A stretch of DNA of 64,000 nucleotides, from contig JAKSLG010000011.1 in NCBI GenBank assembly GCA_024401295.1, forward strand, positions 1 to 64,000. Reading direction: 5' to 3'. Below are positions 52,848 to 61,371 of the stretch, one piece after another. Positions within the stretch are counted from its first letter, which is position 1; the number at the start of each line of letters is the position of its first letter. Source of the stretch: Bacteroidales bacterium (lineage in GTDB: Bacteria; Bacteroidota; Bacteroidia; Bacteroidales; Marinilabiliaceae). A program made the translations under genes and the position numbers. The notes beneath the pieces are model-generated. The model saw nothing but the letters and a program-made list of their open reading frames with translations, did not search any database and was not told the DNA's origin.

Positions 52848-53024
52848 GTTATTGGTTCGCATGAGTAACGTCTGCGATTAATAGGGAACCATGTGTGAAT
52901 CATGGACAGTCCACGCTGCTGTTAGTCAGCTATATGGCTTTTGGAAAATGCGATGTCACTGTGCCGGTATCTGTTGCCGATGCGGGAAGACCTCTGAAAG
53001 TGCTGACGAGTCAGAAGACCTGCC
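52848..53024 (+). ncRNA. Cobalamin riboswitch
   Basis: A class of AdoCbl-type aptamer. Conserved elements in order are TTGGTT (52852-52857), ATTAATAGGGAA (52877-52888), GTGTGAATCATGGACAGT with CCACGCTGCTGT near 52893-52922, GCCGGT near 52963, and the B12 box AGTCAGAAGACCTGCC at 53009-53024. The known effect of this RNA is to reduce expression of downstream cobalamin uptake genes when the vitamin is present. Confidence 0.9.
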
Positions 53025-53035
53025 AACAACAACGC

Positions 53036-53090
53036 CTCATATCTGTTTTCCCGTGGGATGGCAACAATGAGACACAAAGACAATTTTTTT
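53036..53090 (+). promoter_or_regulatory. Candidate expression-platform hairpin of the cobalamin riboswitch
   Basis: CTCAT (53036-53040) pairs with ATGAG (53067-53071), with inner TGTT (53044-53047) and AACA (53063-53066). A run of seven T follows at 53084-53090. The gap between stem and T-run makes a classic terminator uncertain; control of translation is also possible. Confidence 0.5.
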
Positions 53091-53117
53091 GACGTTTAGT
53101 TGGAATTCTTGAGGTTC

Positions 53118-54290
53118 ATGAAGAACTTGTTTGCAACAGGGATAAGAGTTGCAATCTTTGTCGTCGTTGTTATGCTTTTTGTAGGCTGTCGCGATGACAA
53201 GGAGATTGTTGTGCCTGAAAACGAGAAGGTGAATGACGTCGAAATTCAGACATCAGTTGCAGGTTTCTACCTTCTCAACGAGGGAAATATGGGCAGCAAT
53301 AAGGCGTCGCTCGATTACTATGATTATGAAACAGGCACTTATACTCGCAACATCTTTGCAGCAGCGAATCCTGATGTCGTGCAGGACCTCGGAGATGTGG
53401 GCAACGACCTTCAGATTTATGGTTCGCGCCTCTATGCCGTCATCAATTGTTCGAATCTTGTTGAGGTGATGGACGCTCGCAGTGCACGCCACATTGGCAC
53501 GATTGAAGTGCCTAATTGCCGCTATTTGGCGTTCAGCGGAGCGTATGCATATCTCACGAGCTATGCCGGACCCGTACAGATAAGCCCAACGTATGAGCAA
53601 TTAGGTTATGTTGCAAAAATCGATACGGCAACGCTTGCGGTTATTGCAACGTGCAATGTCGGTTTTCAGCCGGATGAGATTGAGATTGTCGGAAATCGAA
53701 TCTATGTGGCAAATTCCGGTGGCTATATGACGCCGAACTACGAGTCGACGGTGTCGATTATTGACATCGACTCGTTTACGGAGATAGGTCGCATCGAAGT
53801 CGCTAAAAACCTGCATAGGCTTTGTGCAGATTCGCATGGACAGTTATGGGTGAGCAGCCGTGGCGATTATTATGACACGCCTTCGCGTCTCTATTGCATC
53901 GACATCGCGACATCCGAGGTCGTCGATTCTGTGATGACTGCCGTAAGCGACTTGTGCCTGTCTGGTGATTCTCTCTTCGTAATTGGAACCGAATTTAGCT
54001 ATGAAACATACGAAACAGCAGTTAGCTATGGCATCGTCGATGTCGTGAAACACGAACTTGTAATCGATAAATTCATCACGGATGGCACGGATGAAAAAAT
54101 AAAAATCCCGTACGGATTGGCTGTAAATCCTTCATCGCACGAGATATTTGTCACCGATGCCAAAAACTACGTTTCGCCAGGCAAATTATATTGTTTTGAT
54201 TCCAATGGCGTTATGAAATGGAATGTGACAACTGGCGACATACCGGCGCATTTCGCCTTCTTATACGAACAAGTTAAACAGGAAAAATGA
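53118..54290 (+). CDS. BtuG-like surface lipoprotein, YncE/DUF5074-type beta-propeller
   Basis: A 390-residue lipoprotein (Cys24 in LFVGC) whose first residues after the Cys are RDDKE, an acidic stretch like the Bacteroidetes surface-export signal. The mature part has repeated blades: AGFYLLNEGNMGSNKASLDYYD, LQIYGSRLYAVINCSNLVEVMD, YVAKIDTATLAVIATCNVG and IPYGLAVNPSSHEIFVTDAKNYVSPG. This is the propeller type of BtuG, which captures B12 with very high affinity and sits on BtuB. The ATG at 53118 is used; a TTG at 53100 is also in frame. It is directly under the cobalamin riboswitch. Confidence 0.85.
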   Translation: MKNLFATGIRVAIFVVVVMLFVGCRDDKEIVVPENEKVNDVEIQTSVAGFYLLNEGNMGSNKASLDYYDYETGTYTRNIFAAANPDVVQDLGDVGNDLQIYGSRLYAVINCSNLVEVMDARSARHIGTIEVPNCRYLAFSGAYAYLTSYAGPVQISPTYEQLGYVAKIDTATLAVIATCNVGFQPDEIEIVGNRIYVANSGGYMTPNYESTVSIIDIDSFTEIGRIEVAKNLHRLCADSHGQLWVSSRGDYYDTPSRLYCIDIATSEVVDSVMTAVSDLCLSGDSLFVIGTEFSYETYETAVSYGIVDVVKHELVIDKFITDGTDEKIKIPYGLAVNPSSHEIFVTDAKNYVSPGKLYCFDSNGVMKWNVTTGDIPAHFAFLYEQVKQEK

Positions 54291-55408
54291 AACTGAAAGA
54301 ACTATTGTTTGTTTGCGCGTTATCAGGCCTTTCTGTGGTTGCCGGCCATGCGCAGAGCAGTCCATACATAAGTCGTGTTTATGACTATATGCCTGCGCCA
54401 GGGCAGTTTACCAACATGCTGCCCGAATATGAGGCAGGTGATACGAAAGCATCGATGGCCAAAAAGGCTGAGGATTGCATCGCCAACAATAACCAAGTGA
54501 TGATCTCGCTGGGAGGCTTTGGCGGTTATGTCGTTTTCGGATTTGACCATCGCGTGAACAATGTCAAAGGCCATTATGATTTCTCGGTTCTAGGCAATGC
54601 CTTTTATGCCAATGCCAATCCAAATCCTAATGCATCGGCAGAAGGTGGAAGTTCAGAGCCGGGCATTGTTATGGTTAGTCGTGACGACAATGGCAATGGC
54701 GTTCCCGATGACAAATGGTATGAAATCGCAGGTTCGGAATATTATAAAAACACAACGCGCCACAATTATACGCTGACCTACTATCGCACGCCGAGCAATC
54801 ATGTTGCAACGCCTGTCAAAGGTTCGGCAATAATCGATGATACATACATCGAATGGAGTAGCAGTGATGGTGAACATGGATACATGCCTCAGAACTCGTT
54901 TCACAGGCAGAATTATTATCCGTTGTGGATTGATAATGACGAGCTGTCTTTCACTGGCACAATATTGCCGAATAATGCAGTTGACGAAAGCGGGAAGGGT
55001 ACGTACTACGTGCTTTATTGCTATGGTTTTGGCTATGCCGATAATCATCCCAATGCAGACAATCGTTCGAAGTTTAACATCGAGTGGGCTGTTGATGAAA
55101 ACGGGAAACATGTAAATCTCGATGGCATAGATTTCGTGAAGGTCTATACCGGTGTCAATCAGCATGCAGGACAGCTTGGTGATACTTCGACAGAGATATT
55201 GGGTGCAAACGATTTGCATTTGCTTGGTGGTGATGATGTCGATGTCTATGACAGGAACGATCATCCGACACGTGTCCAGCGTGTTGTTGTCGGCAATGGA
55301 AACAGGCAGATATACAATATTTTAGGGCAAAAGGTTGAAGATATGTCACGGCCTGGCATTTACATCATATATGAAAATGGGAAAACTAGAAAAACTATAA
55401 CTCACTAA
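54287..55408 (+). CDS. Secreted companion protein of the cobalamin locus, with sorting-like C-terminus
   Basis: A 373-residue exported protein: signal peptide 1-23 (ending in GHAQ), a large domain with GGFGGYVVFGFDHRV, NASAEGGSSEPGIVMVSRDDNGNGVPDDKWYEIAGSEYY (in pieces) and GDDVDVYDRNDHP, and a final segment IYNILGQKVEDMSRPGIYII followed by a basic end. That end resembles C-terminal sorting or anchoring segments of Bacteroidetes secreted proteins. The start overlaps the BtuG-like gene by 4 bases. I do not recognise the fold; context suggests cobamide binding or support of the surface complex. Confidence 0.7.
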   Translation: MKLKELLFVCALSGLSVVAGHAQSSPYISRVYDYMPAPGQFTNMLPEYEAGDTKASMAKKAEDCIANNNQVMISLGGFGGYVVFGFDHRVNNVKGHYDFSVLGNAFYANANPNPNASAEGGSSEPGIVMVSRDDNGNGVPDDKWYEIAGSEYYKNTTRHNYTLTYYRTPSNHVATPVKGSAIIDDTYIEWSSSDGEHGYMPQNSFHRQNYYPLWIDNDELSFTGTILPNNAVDESGKGTYYVLYCYGFGYADNHPNADNRSKFNIEWAVDENGKHVNLDGIDFVKVYTGVNQHAGQLGDTSTEILGANDLHLLGGDDVDVYDRNDHPTRVQRVVVGNGNRQIYNILGQKVEDMSRPGIYIIYENGKTRKTITH

Positions 55409-55425
55409 TAAATAATTGTTTAATA

Positions 55426-56397
55426 ATGAAGAAAATTACTCTTTTTCTGTCGGCTTTGATGGCCGTAGGCGCATGGGCGCAAGAAGAAAGCTATGAACTT
55501 CGCGTCCTTACATTTGAAGATGAAGATGCGAATGGCATTGTGAACTACAATGGTGGCGTTGACACATGGTCGTCACTTATTGAAAATGTTCAGTATGGTG
55601 GACCTATGTTGTATCCTAATGATTTTGATGAAGACGAAGATGTCCTGTATGGATGGTATGACGAGGGCAATACGGAAATCATGTCTGAGCTCATCAACAA
55701 TTATTTAGATGGCTGCTTCTGGGGCGGTGGCATTGCTATTTCAAACTATATTGACGACAATTTGGGAAATGGAGATTATTTGCACCAGTTGTCAGTCCCA
55801 ACGTCGAATGGTTCTGATAATTTTGCTGTAGTATATTGCAATTCAAATCCTACTATATCGGAATATAATCCACAGGCTTATATTGCATTTGCCGATGAAG
55901 CTCATGTTATTGAATCTGTTAACGTTGGACCAACAACATATCAGCTCAATGTTGCCAAAAATGGAAATTCTCCAGCAAGAGCCTTGACTGAAGAAGGTGA
56001 CTATTTGACAATTACATTCTATGGTTATAACGAGGAAACACAAACTGGTTCAGTATCTTTCGATCTTGCAAGAGATGGCTCTTTTGTAGAAGACTGGACA
56101 GAGGTTTCTCTTCTGCCATTGGGCAAGGTGACTATGGTCCTATTTGCGATGAGTTCAAATGATTCTGGCACATACGGAGTTAATCAGGCTTCTTATTTCG
56201 CAATAGATGACATCAAGGTCCGTTTTGCAAAGGAAGATATTCAAACATCTGTTGATGATGTAGAATCAGAAGTCGTCTCTGTTGAATACTTCTCTGTAGC
56301 CGGTCAGAAGTTTGATGCACCTCAGAAGGGTGTCAATATCGTTAAGAAGACATATTCCGATGGAACTTCGAAGACATCGAAGGTTGTCGTGAAATAA
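55426..56397 (+). CDS. DUF4465 protein of the cobalamin locus
   Basis: A 323-residue secreted protein: signal peptide 1-18 (AWAQ), then a DUF4465 domain (about 25-270) with RVLTFEDEDANGIVNY, SLIENVQYGGPMLYP, YGWYDEGNTEIMSELINNY and GCFWGGGIAISNY. A C-terminal EYFSVAGQKFDAPQKGVNIV segment is like the sorting-type tail of the previous gene. DUF4465 proteins accompany B12 uptake genes in Bacteroides, but whether this one binds cobamides is not visible here. It is 17 bases downstream of the companion gene and closes the unit. Confidence 0.85.
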   Translation: MKKITLFLSALMAVGAWAQEESYELRVLTFEDEDANGIVNYNGGVDTWSSLIENVQYGGPMLYPNDFDEDEDVLYGWYDEGNTEIMSELINNYLDGCFWGGGIAISNYIDDNLGNGDYLHQLSVPTSNGSDNFAVVYCNSNPTISEYNPQAYIAFADEAHVIESVNVGPTTYQLNVAKNGNSPARALTEEGDYLTITFYGYNEETQTGSVSFDLARDGSFVEDWTEVSLLPLGKVTMVLFAMSSNDSGTYGVNQASYFAIDDIKVRFAKEDIQTSVDDVESEVVSVEYFSVAGQKFDAPQKGVNIVKKTYSDGTSKTSKVVVK

Positions 56398-56418
56398 ACG
56401 CAACATTTCAACAATGCA

Positions 56419-56456
56419 AAATCGCCATCGCAGTTAAAAAGCTGTGATGGCGATTT
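56419..56456. terminator. Bidirectional terminator between the cobalamin and hexuronate operons
   Basis: AAATCGCCATCGCAG (56419-56433) pairs with CTGTGATGGCGATTT (56442-56456), a 15-bp stem with one wobble. It lies between convergent genes and is AT-rich on both sides. Confidence 0.85.
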
Positions 56457-56479
56457 GGTAATTATAGAAGTACTACGTT

Positions 56480-56953
56480 TTACATTTTGACCTTAAATAC
56501 AATTTTCTTGGCTATCTTTTGTTCGCCAATCATCATGCATGGCGCGTGAAGGTCTGATGGCTCAAGAAGTGCAGCCTCGCCTTCGGAAAGTACAATATGG
56601 CTGATTTGTTTCTTGGCTGTGCAGAAGAAAATGTCCTTCTCGGCGTTGTATTCCGGCTCTTCGCTGATATTGCTAAGATCGGTGCAACCGATGATTTCCT
56701 GTCCTTCAAATATGTACTGCACGTCGGCAAATGCACGATGTCCTTCGAGTCGGGCCTGCGTGTGTGCTTTAGTGTTGTACACCTGAAAAATTGCCTTGCA
56801 GTTGTCGTCAATGGCGATTGTTTTTTTGTCGCCGACGTTCATTCCTGCAAATTCTGCAGCAATATTGTGATTCTTGATAAAGTCGAATACTTTGCCGTAT
56901 TTTTTGTTGCAAGCTTGCTTTTCGAGGGTTGCAACGGTTCCGAAAATTGCCAT
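56480..56953 (-). CDS. YhcH/YjgK/YiaL family sugar-metabolism protein
   Basis: A 157-residue cupin-like protein with RLEGHRAFADVQYIFEGQE and a late LEPSDLHAPCMMIGE, the family's metal-site region. Members are anomerases or lyase-like proteins in sialic acid and uronate operons. It is the last gene of the hexuronate operon, 24 bases after the LacI-type regulator. A role on uronate or ketouronate intermediates is inference. Confidence 0.85.
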   Translation of the reverse strand: MAIFGTVATLEKQACNKKYGKVFDFIKNHNIAAEFAGMNVGDKKTIAIDDNCKAIFQVYNTKAHTQARLEGHRAFADVQYIFEGQEIIGCTDLSNISEEPEYNAEKDIFFCTAKKQISHIVLSEGEAALLEPSDLHAPCMMIGEQKIAKKIVFKVKM

Positions 56954-56977
56954 TTTCTATAATTTTTTGCTAATCGA

Positions 56978-58015
56978 TTAATAGAAGCAGAGACTCTCAG
57001 CATTTACAATCTCAACTTTCTGATATTCATTCTGAACAGGCTGCTGCTTTTGTGTGATGTAGTCAATCATCGCTTTCAGTGATCTGCGTCCTTGGTCTTT
57101 CGGTTGCTGGGCAATAAGGAAGTTGATGCTGTTTCGTTTTAGATATTCAATGTTTTTGTCATAAACATCATATCCTACAACAACGATGTCGCTCTTACCC
57201 ATCTCTTCGAGACATTTCGCAATGATATATGAACGCGATCCCGACACCCATATTGCACCGATGTTGCTGTTCGTCAGCACTTGATTGAGTTTCTGACGTA
57301 CGAGCTCTGTGTCTGCTTCGGTAATGTCGAGTGCTATTTTCATGCCGTGGTTGCGTCCTTCGTCAAGGAAATAGCTGAGGAAGCCCTGATTGCGCTGGTT
57401 AAGATGATGCATGTTTCCTATGTTTCTCGCAAGATTGATCATCAGAATGTCTTTGCTCGCTTCGATACCGAAATCAATGAGGCTTGCAGCAACGCGACCG
57501 CTTTGATATGCATCTTCGCCGATGAAACAGAGTGGAGATGTTCCGTCGATCATTGTGTCGATGAATATATATGGGATGTTCCTCTGATCGAGTTCTGCTA
57601 TAAATTCCTGCGACTCTTTCTTGAAGACCGGTGCAACGATAACTCCATCTGGATTCATTGCAATCACTTTCTCTGCCTGTTTGCAGAAATCGTTTTCGTT
57701 CTGTATGCTGAAGTTGACAATGTTCAACTTGAGCGAATGTTTAGGCATCTGCTGGGCCTGCTGCTCGATACCTTCACGGTGGCATGCCCAGAATGTATTT
57801 TCTGTATCGACCAAAGGAATCATTGCAACGATGTTGACGACGAACGACGATGTGCGCAGAACTTCATCGACAGGATAGTTCATCTCGTCAATGAGTCTGA
57901 TGATTCTGTCTCTTGTTCGTTTTGCAACGCCGTCGCGTCCATGCAACACTCTGTCAACAGTACCAGGTGATACTAAAGCTGCTTCTGCAATATCTTTTAT
58001 GGTTTTACGTTTCAT
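56978..58015 (-). CDS. LacI-family transcriptional regulator of the hexuronate operon
   Basis: A 345-residue regulator: N-terminal HTH (TIKDIAEAALVSPGTVDRVLHG) with hinge, then a periplasmic-binding-protein-like sensor (about 65-340: VAMIPLVDTENTFWACHREGI, FGIEASKDILMINLARN, VVVGYDVYD). The ATG at 58015 is used because the HTH begins there; the longer frame adds 8 residues. The gene follows exuT in the same direction with a hairpin between, so it likely senses a uronate or ketodeoxygluconate. Its operator could be the imperfect repeat upstream of uxaC. Confidence 0.88.
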   Translation of the reverse strand: MKRKTIKDIAEAALVSPGTVDRVLHGRDGVAKRTRDRIIRLIDEMNYPVDEVLRTSSFVVNIVAMIPLVDTENTFWACHREGIEQQAQQMPKHSLKLNIVNFSIQNENDFCKQAEKVIAMNPDGVIVAPVFKKESQEFIAELDQRNIPYIFIDTMIDGTSPLCFIGEDAYQSGRVAASLIDFGIEASKDILMINLARNIGNMHHLNQRNQGFLSYFLDEGRNHGMKIALDITEADTELVRQKLNQVLTNSNIGAIWVSGSRSYIIAKCLEEMGKSDIVVVGYDVYDKNIEYLKRNSINFLIAQQPKDQGRRSLKAMIDYITQKQQPVQNEYQKVEIVNAESLCFY

Positions 58016-58035
58016 CTTTGTCTGTTTTTGCGAAA

Positions 58036-58069
58036 GCATGACTATCTCTTTGGAACGAGATAGCCATGC
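58036..58069 (-). other. Hairpin between exuT and the LacI-type gene
   Basis: GCATG-CTATCTC (58036-58048) pairs with GAGATAG-CATGC (58057-58069) with one internal mismatch. There is no U-run on the minus strand, so it is likely an mRNA-processing or stability element. Confidence 0.55.
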
Positions 58070-58117
58070 GTTTACGAAACACTTGTCAAAAATAATCTAT
58101 GTCTGTATCTTAACTAA

Positions 58118-59560
58118 TCAGATCGTGATAGGTTTGTATTTAGGAACCAGTATCTTCATGGAAATCCATGCAATCAGGTATGCTACGCTGCATACACAGA
58201 AAACTATGAAATAAGCAGCAGGCTTGCCTGTGAATCCCATGAAAGAGAACGACTGTCCGAGTTTTTCGGCATATTCGAAGAACATACCTGAACCGCGGTT
58301 GATAAGGAATGAGCTGATACCTCCAGCCATTGTGCCGATGCCGACAATAGTTGCCACAGCATTCTTTGGGAACATATCGCCGATAGTGCTATAGAGATTC
58401 GCGCTCCAAGCCTGATGGCCGGCACCGACGAGGCCGATGATAATCGCAGGCCACCATGCAGAGAGACTGCCCATAGGCTGAGCCAAAAGACCTATGATAG
58501 GAATAAAGGCAATGATAAGCATGGCTCTCATGCGTCCGGAATAAGTCTCCATTCCTTTCTTCTCGACAAAGTAGTTAGGTAACTTGCAGAGGAAGATTGA
58601 GAGGCCTGTGACGATGAGGTAGAGCGTCATGATAAGGAACATGCCTGTTCCTGAAGATGCCTTAAATCCATATACATCCTGGAAATAGCCTGGAGCCCAG
58701 AAGAGCAGGAACCACCATACTCCATCGGTAAAGAACTTGCCTGCACAGAAACTCCATGTCTGCTTGTAAGTGAAGCATTTGAGGAATGAGATTGGTTTCT
58801 CGTCGCTGGCATTGCTTTGAACATTGGCATCAACCTGATCGTCTTGACGGATATAGTCGAGTTCCGCACTATTGACATGCTTGGAAAGTTCCGGCTTTTC
58901 ATACCACTTGACAAAGAAGCCCATCCATAGGAAGCCGAGAGCACCGATGATGATGAACGAAGCTTCCCATCCCATAGCCTTGGCAAGAGGTGGAATGATG
59001 AGAGGCGCAACGCAGGCACCAACTGAAGCACCGGCATTGAAAAGAGACGTAGCAAATGCGCGGTCTTTCTTCGGGAAATATTCTGCGGTGACCTTAATGG
59101 CTGCAGGGAAGTTGCCGCTCTCGCCGAGACCAAGAAGGGCTCGGCAAGCGAGGAAGAGCCATACACCGGTTGAGGCGATAGCAAGAGCTGCGGCAGATCC
59201 GCTTTCGACATTGCGCATAGCCTCCATTGACTCAAAGCCATGAATGTTTTGCGTGATTACGCCACACAAAGCATGAATGCATGCGGCGAAGCTCCACAGT
59301 CCGATGGCCCAGAGATAACCTTTCTTGGTGCCAATCCAATCGACAAACTTGCCGACAAAGAGAGTGCAGATGGCATAGAACAACGAGAAATAGGCTGTGA
59401 TGATGCCGTAATCATCGTCGGTCCAATGGAAATCTGGGTATATAAACTCTTTGGCCGTCAGACTCAGCACTTGACGGTCGAGATAGTTGACCGTTGTTGC
59501 GACGAATAGCAATGCGCAGATATACCATCGCCAGTTGGTCATTGTAGATGTGTTTTTCAT
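58118..59560 (-). CDS. exuT: Hexuronate transporter, MFS superfamily
   Basis: A 480-residue inner membrane protein with 12 transmembrane helices, of the anion:cation symporter branch. NYLDRQVLSLTAKEF near the start, and RALLGLGESGNFPAAIKVTAEYFPKKDRAFAT and LFNAGASVGACVAPLIIPPL in the middle are the ExuT/GudP signature regions. It imports galacturonate and/or glucuronate with protons. It starts 18 bases after kdgA in the operon. Confidence 0.92.
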   Translation of the reverse strand: MKNTSTMTNWRWYICALLFVATTVNYLDRQVLSLTAKEFIYPDFHWTDDDYGIITAYFSLFYAICTLFVGKFVDWIGTKKGYLWAIGLWSFAACIHALCGVITQNIHGFESMEAMRNVESGSAAALAIASTGVWLFLACRALLGLGESGNFPAAIKVTAEYFPKKDRAFATSLFNAGASVGACVAPLIIPPLAKAMGWEASFIIIGALGFLWMGFFVKWYEKPELSKHVNSAELDYIRQDDQVDANVQSNASDEKPISFLKCFTYKQTWSFCAGKFFTDGVWWFLLFWAPGYFQDVYGFKASSGTGMFLIMTLYLIVTGLSIFLCKLPNYFVEKKGMETYSGRMRAMLIIAFIPIIGLLAQPMGSLSAWWPAIIIGLVGAGHQAWSANLYSTIGDMFPKNAVATIVGIGTMAGGISSFLINRGSGMFFEYAEKLGQSFSFMGFTGKPAAYFIVFCVCSVAYLIAWISMKILVPKYKPITI

Positions 59561-59578
59561 AGATTAGTGAAATTTTGG

Positions 59579-60247
59579 TTATGCACGTGCAGCCTTGATG
59601 ATATCAAGACATTCCTTGCACTTGTCTGTGACATATTTCCAGTCGCCGGCCTTCACTTTGTCGCTTGGGAAGAGTTTTGAACCCATGCCAACGCAGAAGA
59701 CACCTGAGGCAAACCACTTCTCGAGGTTCTCTTTTTCTGGAGCAACACCGCCAGTGACCATAATCTTTGACCATGGCATTGGAGCCTTGAGACCTTTGAC
59801 CATGTTTGGGCCATATACGTCGCCAGGGAAGAGCTTTGTGAGGTCGCATCCGAGTTCCTGTGCCTTGCCGATTTCGCTGACTGTACCGCAGCCTGGGCAA
59901 TATGGGACGAGACGACGGTTACAGATCGGTGCAATCTCTTCGTTGAAGAGTGGACCAACGACGAAGTTCGCGCCAAGCTGAATGTAGAGAGCTGCTGTTG
60001 GGGCATCAACAACAGAACCGATGCCGAGAGCAAGTTCCGGACATTCTGTGTTGGCCCATTTTACGAGCTCGCCAAAGATTTCGTGCGCAAAGTCACCTCG
60101 GTTTGTAAACTCAAATGCTCGCACGCCACCCTCGTAGCAGGCCTTGACTACGTTTTTGCATGTTTCGAGGTCTTTGTGGTAGAATACAGGAACCATTCCA
60201 GTCTCGCCGATCTTTGCGAGAACTTTTATCTTATCGAATTTTGCCAT
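59579..60247 (-). CDS. kdgA: 2-dehydro-3-deoxy-phosphogluconate aldolase
   Basis: Splits KDPG into pyruvate and glyceraldehyde-3-phosphate, and may also act on 4-hydroxy-2-oxoglutarate. The protein has 222 residues of the class I aldolase TIM barrel. GGVRAFEFTNRGD, GANFVVGPLFNEEIAPICNRR, PYCPGCGTVSEIGKAQELG and the Schiff-base region DLTKLFPGD (Lys) are present. It lies between kdgK and exuT with gaps of 30 and 18 bases. Confidence 0.93.
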   Translation of the reverse strand: MAKFDKIKVLAKIGETGMVPVFYHKDLETCKNVVKACYEGGVRAFEFTNRGDFAHEIFGELVKWANTECPELALGIGSVVDAPTAALYIQLGANFVVGPLFNEEIAPICNRRLVPYCPGCGTVSEIGKAQELGCDLTKLFPGDVYGPNMVKGLKAPMPWSKIMVTGGVAPEKENLEKWFASGVFCVGMGSKLFPSDKVKAGDWKYVTDKCKECLDIIKAARA

Positions 60248-60277
60248 TTTCTGTTTTGTGTTTTCAAGGTTGTTATA

Positions 60278-61318
60278 TTAGCGTGATACTCGTCCGGAAC
60301 CGTCGCCCTTCATGAGATTCTCGACCTCAGCTACTGTGACGAGGTTGAAGTCGCCATAGATAGTATGCTTGAGGCATGAGGCTGCAACAGCGAAATCGAG
60401 AGCCTTCTGATCGTCGCCAGGATAAGCGATGAGACCATAAAGTAATCCACCCATAAATGAGTCGCCGCCACCAACGCGGTCAACGATGTGTGTGATGTCG
60501 TAGCGCTTGCTCTGCTTGAGTGTGCCGTCGCTATAGAGAACACCGCCCCAAGTGTTGTGGTTCGCATTGATTGCACCGCGGAGAGTGACAATCATCTTCT
60601 TGCAACGAGGGAATTTCTTCATCATCTGAGTGCAGACAGACTCGAATTCGGCTGCGTTGACTTCGCCGTTTGTTGCCGTAACATCGAAGCCTTCAGGCTT
60701 GATGCCGAACACCTTCTCGCAATCTTCTTCGTTGCCGAGGATGACATCACATCCTTCAACGAGTGCAGGCATGACCTCAGATGCTGTCTTGCCGTACTTC
60801 CATAGATTCTTGCGATAGTTGAGGTCGCATGAAACCTTAACGCCAAGTTTGTTGGCAACCTTGATTGCCTCAAGACATGCGTCTGCAGCACCCTGCGAGA
60901 GAGCTGGAGTAATACCTGTCCAATGGAAATAGTCTGCGCCTTTGAGCACCTCTTCCCAGTTGATCATGCCTGGCTGAATCTCTGCTATTGAAGAATTTGC
61001 GCGGTCATAAACAACTTTTGATGCACGTGCGACGGCACCTGTCTCAAGGAAATATATGCCAACACGATTGCCACCACGAATGATGTCGCTTGTGCCGACA
61101 TTGTGTGAGCGCAAGTCCATGATACATGACTCTGCGATGTCGTTCTGTGGAAGGCGTGTTACAAACGATGTCTCTACGCCATAGTTGGCGAGTGATACGG
61201 CTACATTTGCTTCACCGCCACCGAATGTTGCGCTGAATTCTTTCGCCTGAGAAAAACGAAGGTAGCCTGGAGTGGCCAAACGGAGCATTATCTCTCCAAA
61301 AGTTACAACTTTTGCCAT
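60278..61318 (-). CDS. kdgK: 2-dehydro-3-deoxygluconate kinase, PfkB family
   Basis: Phosphorylates KDG to KDPG. The protein has 346 residues of the ribokinase/PfkB family, with FGGGEANVAVSLANYG in the first signature and VDRVGGGDSFMGGLLYGL in the second, including the catalytic Asp. It lies 53 bases after uxaC and 30 bases before kdgA. The length is at the high end for the family but matches Bacteroidetes members. Confidence 0.92.
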   Translation of the reverse strand: MAKVVTFGEIMLRLATPGYLRFSQAKEFSATFGGGEANVAVSLANYGVETSFVTRLPQNDIAESCIMDLRSHNVGTSDIIRGGNRVGIYFLETGAVARASKVVYDRANSSIAEIQPGMINWEEVLKGADYFHWTGITPALSQGAADACLEAIKVANKLGVKVSCDLNYRKNLWKYGKTASEVMPALVEGCDVILGNEEDCEKVFGIKPEGFDVTATNGEVNAAEFESVCTQMMKKFPRCKKMIVTLRGAINANHNTWGGVLYSDGTLKQSKRYDITHIVDRVGGGDSFMGGLLYGLIAYPGDDQKALDFAVAASCLKHTIYGDFNLVTVAEVENLMKGDGSGRVSR

Positions 61319-61371
61319 TGTCTCTATAATTATTTTTTTGTTTCTCTTTTTATGCTAAATCGTTGGTCGAC

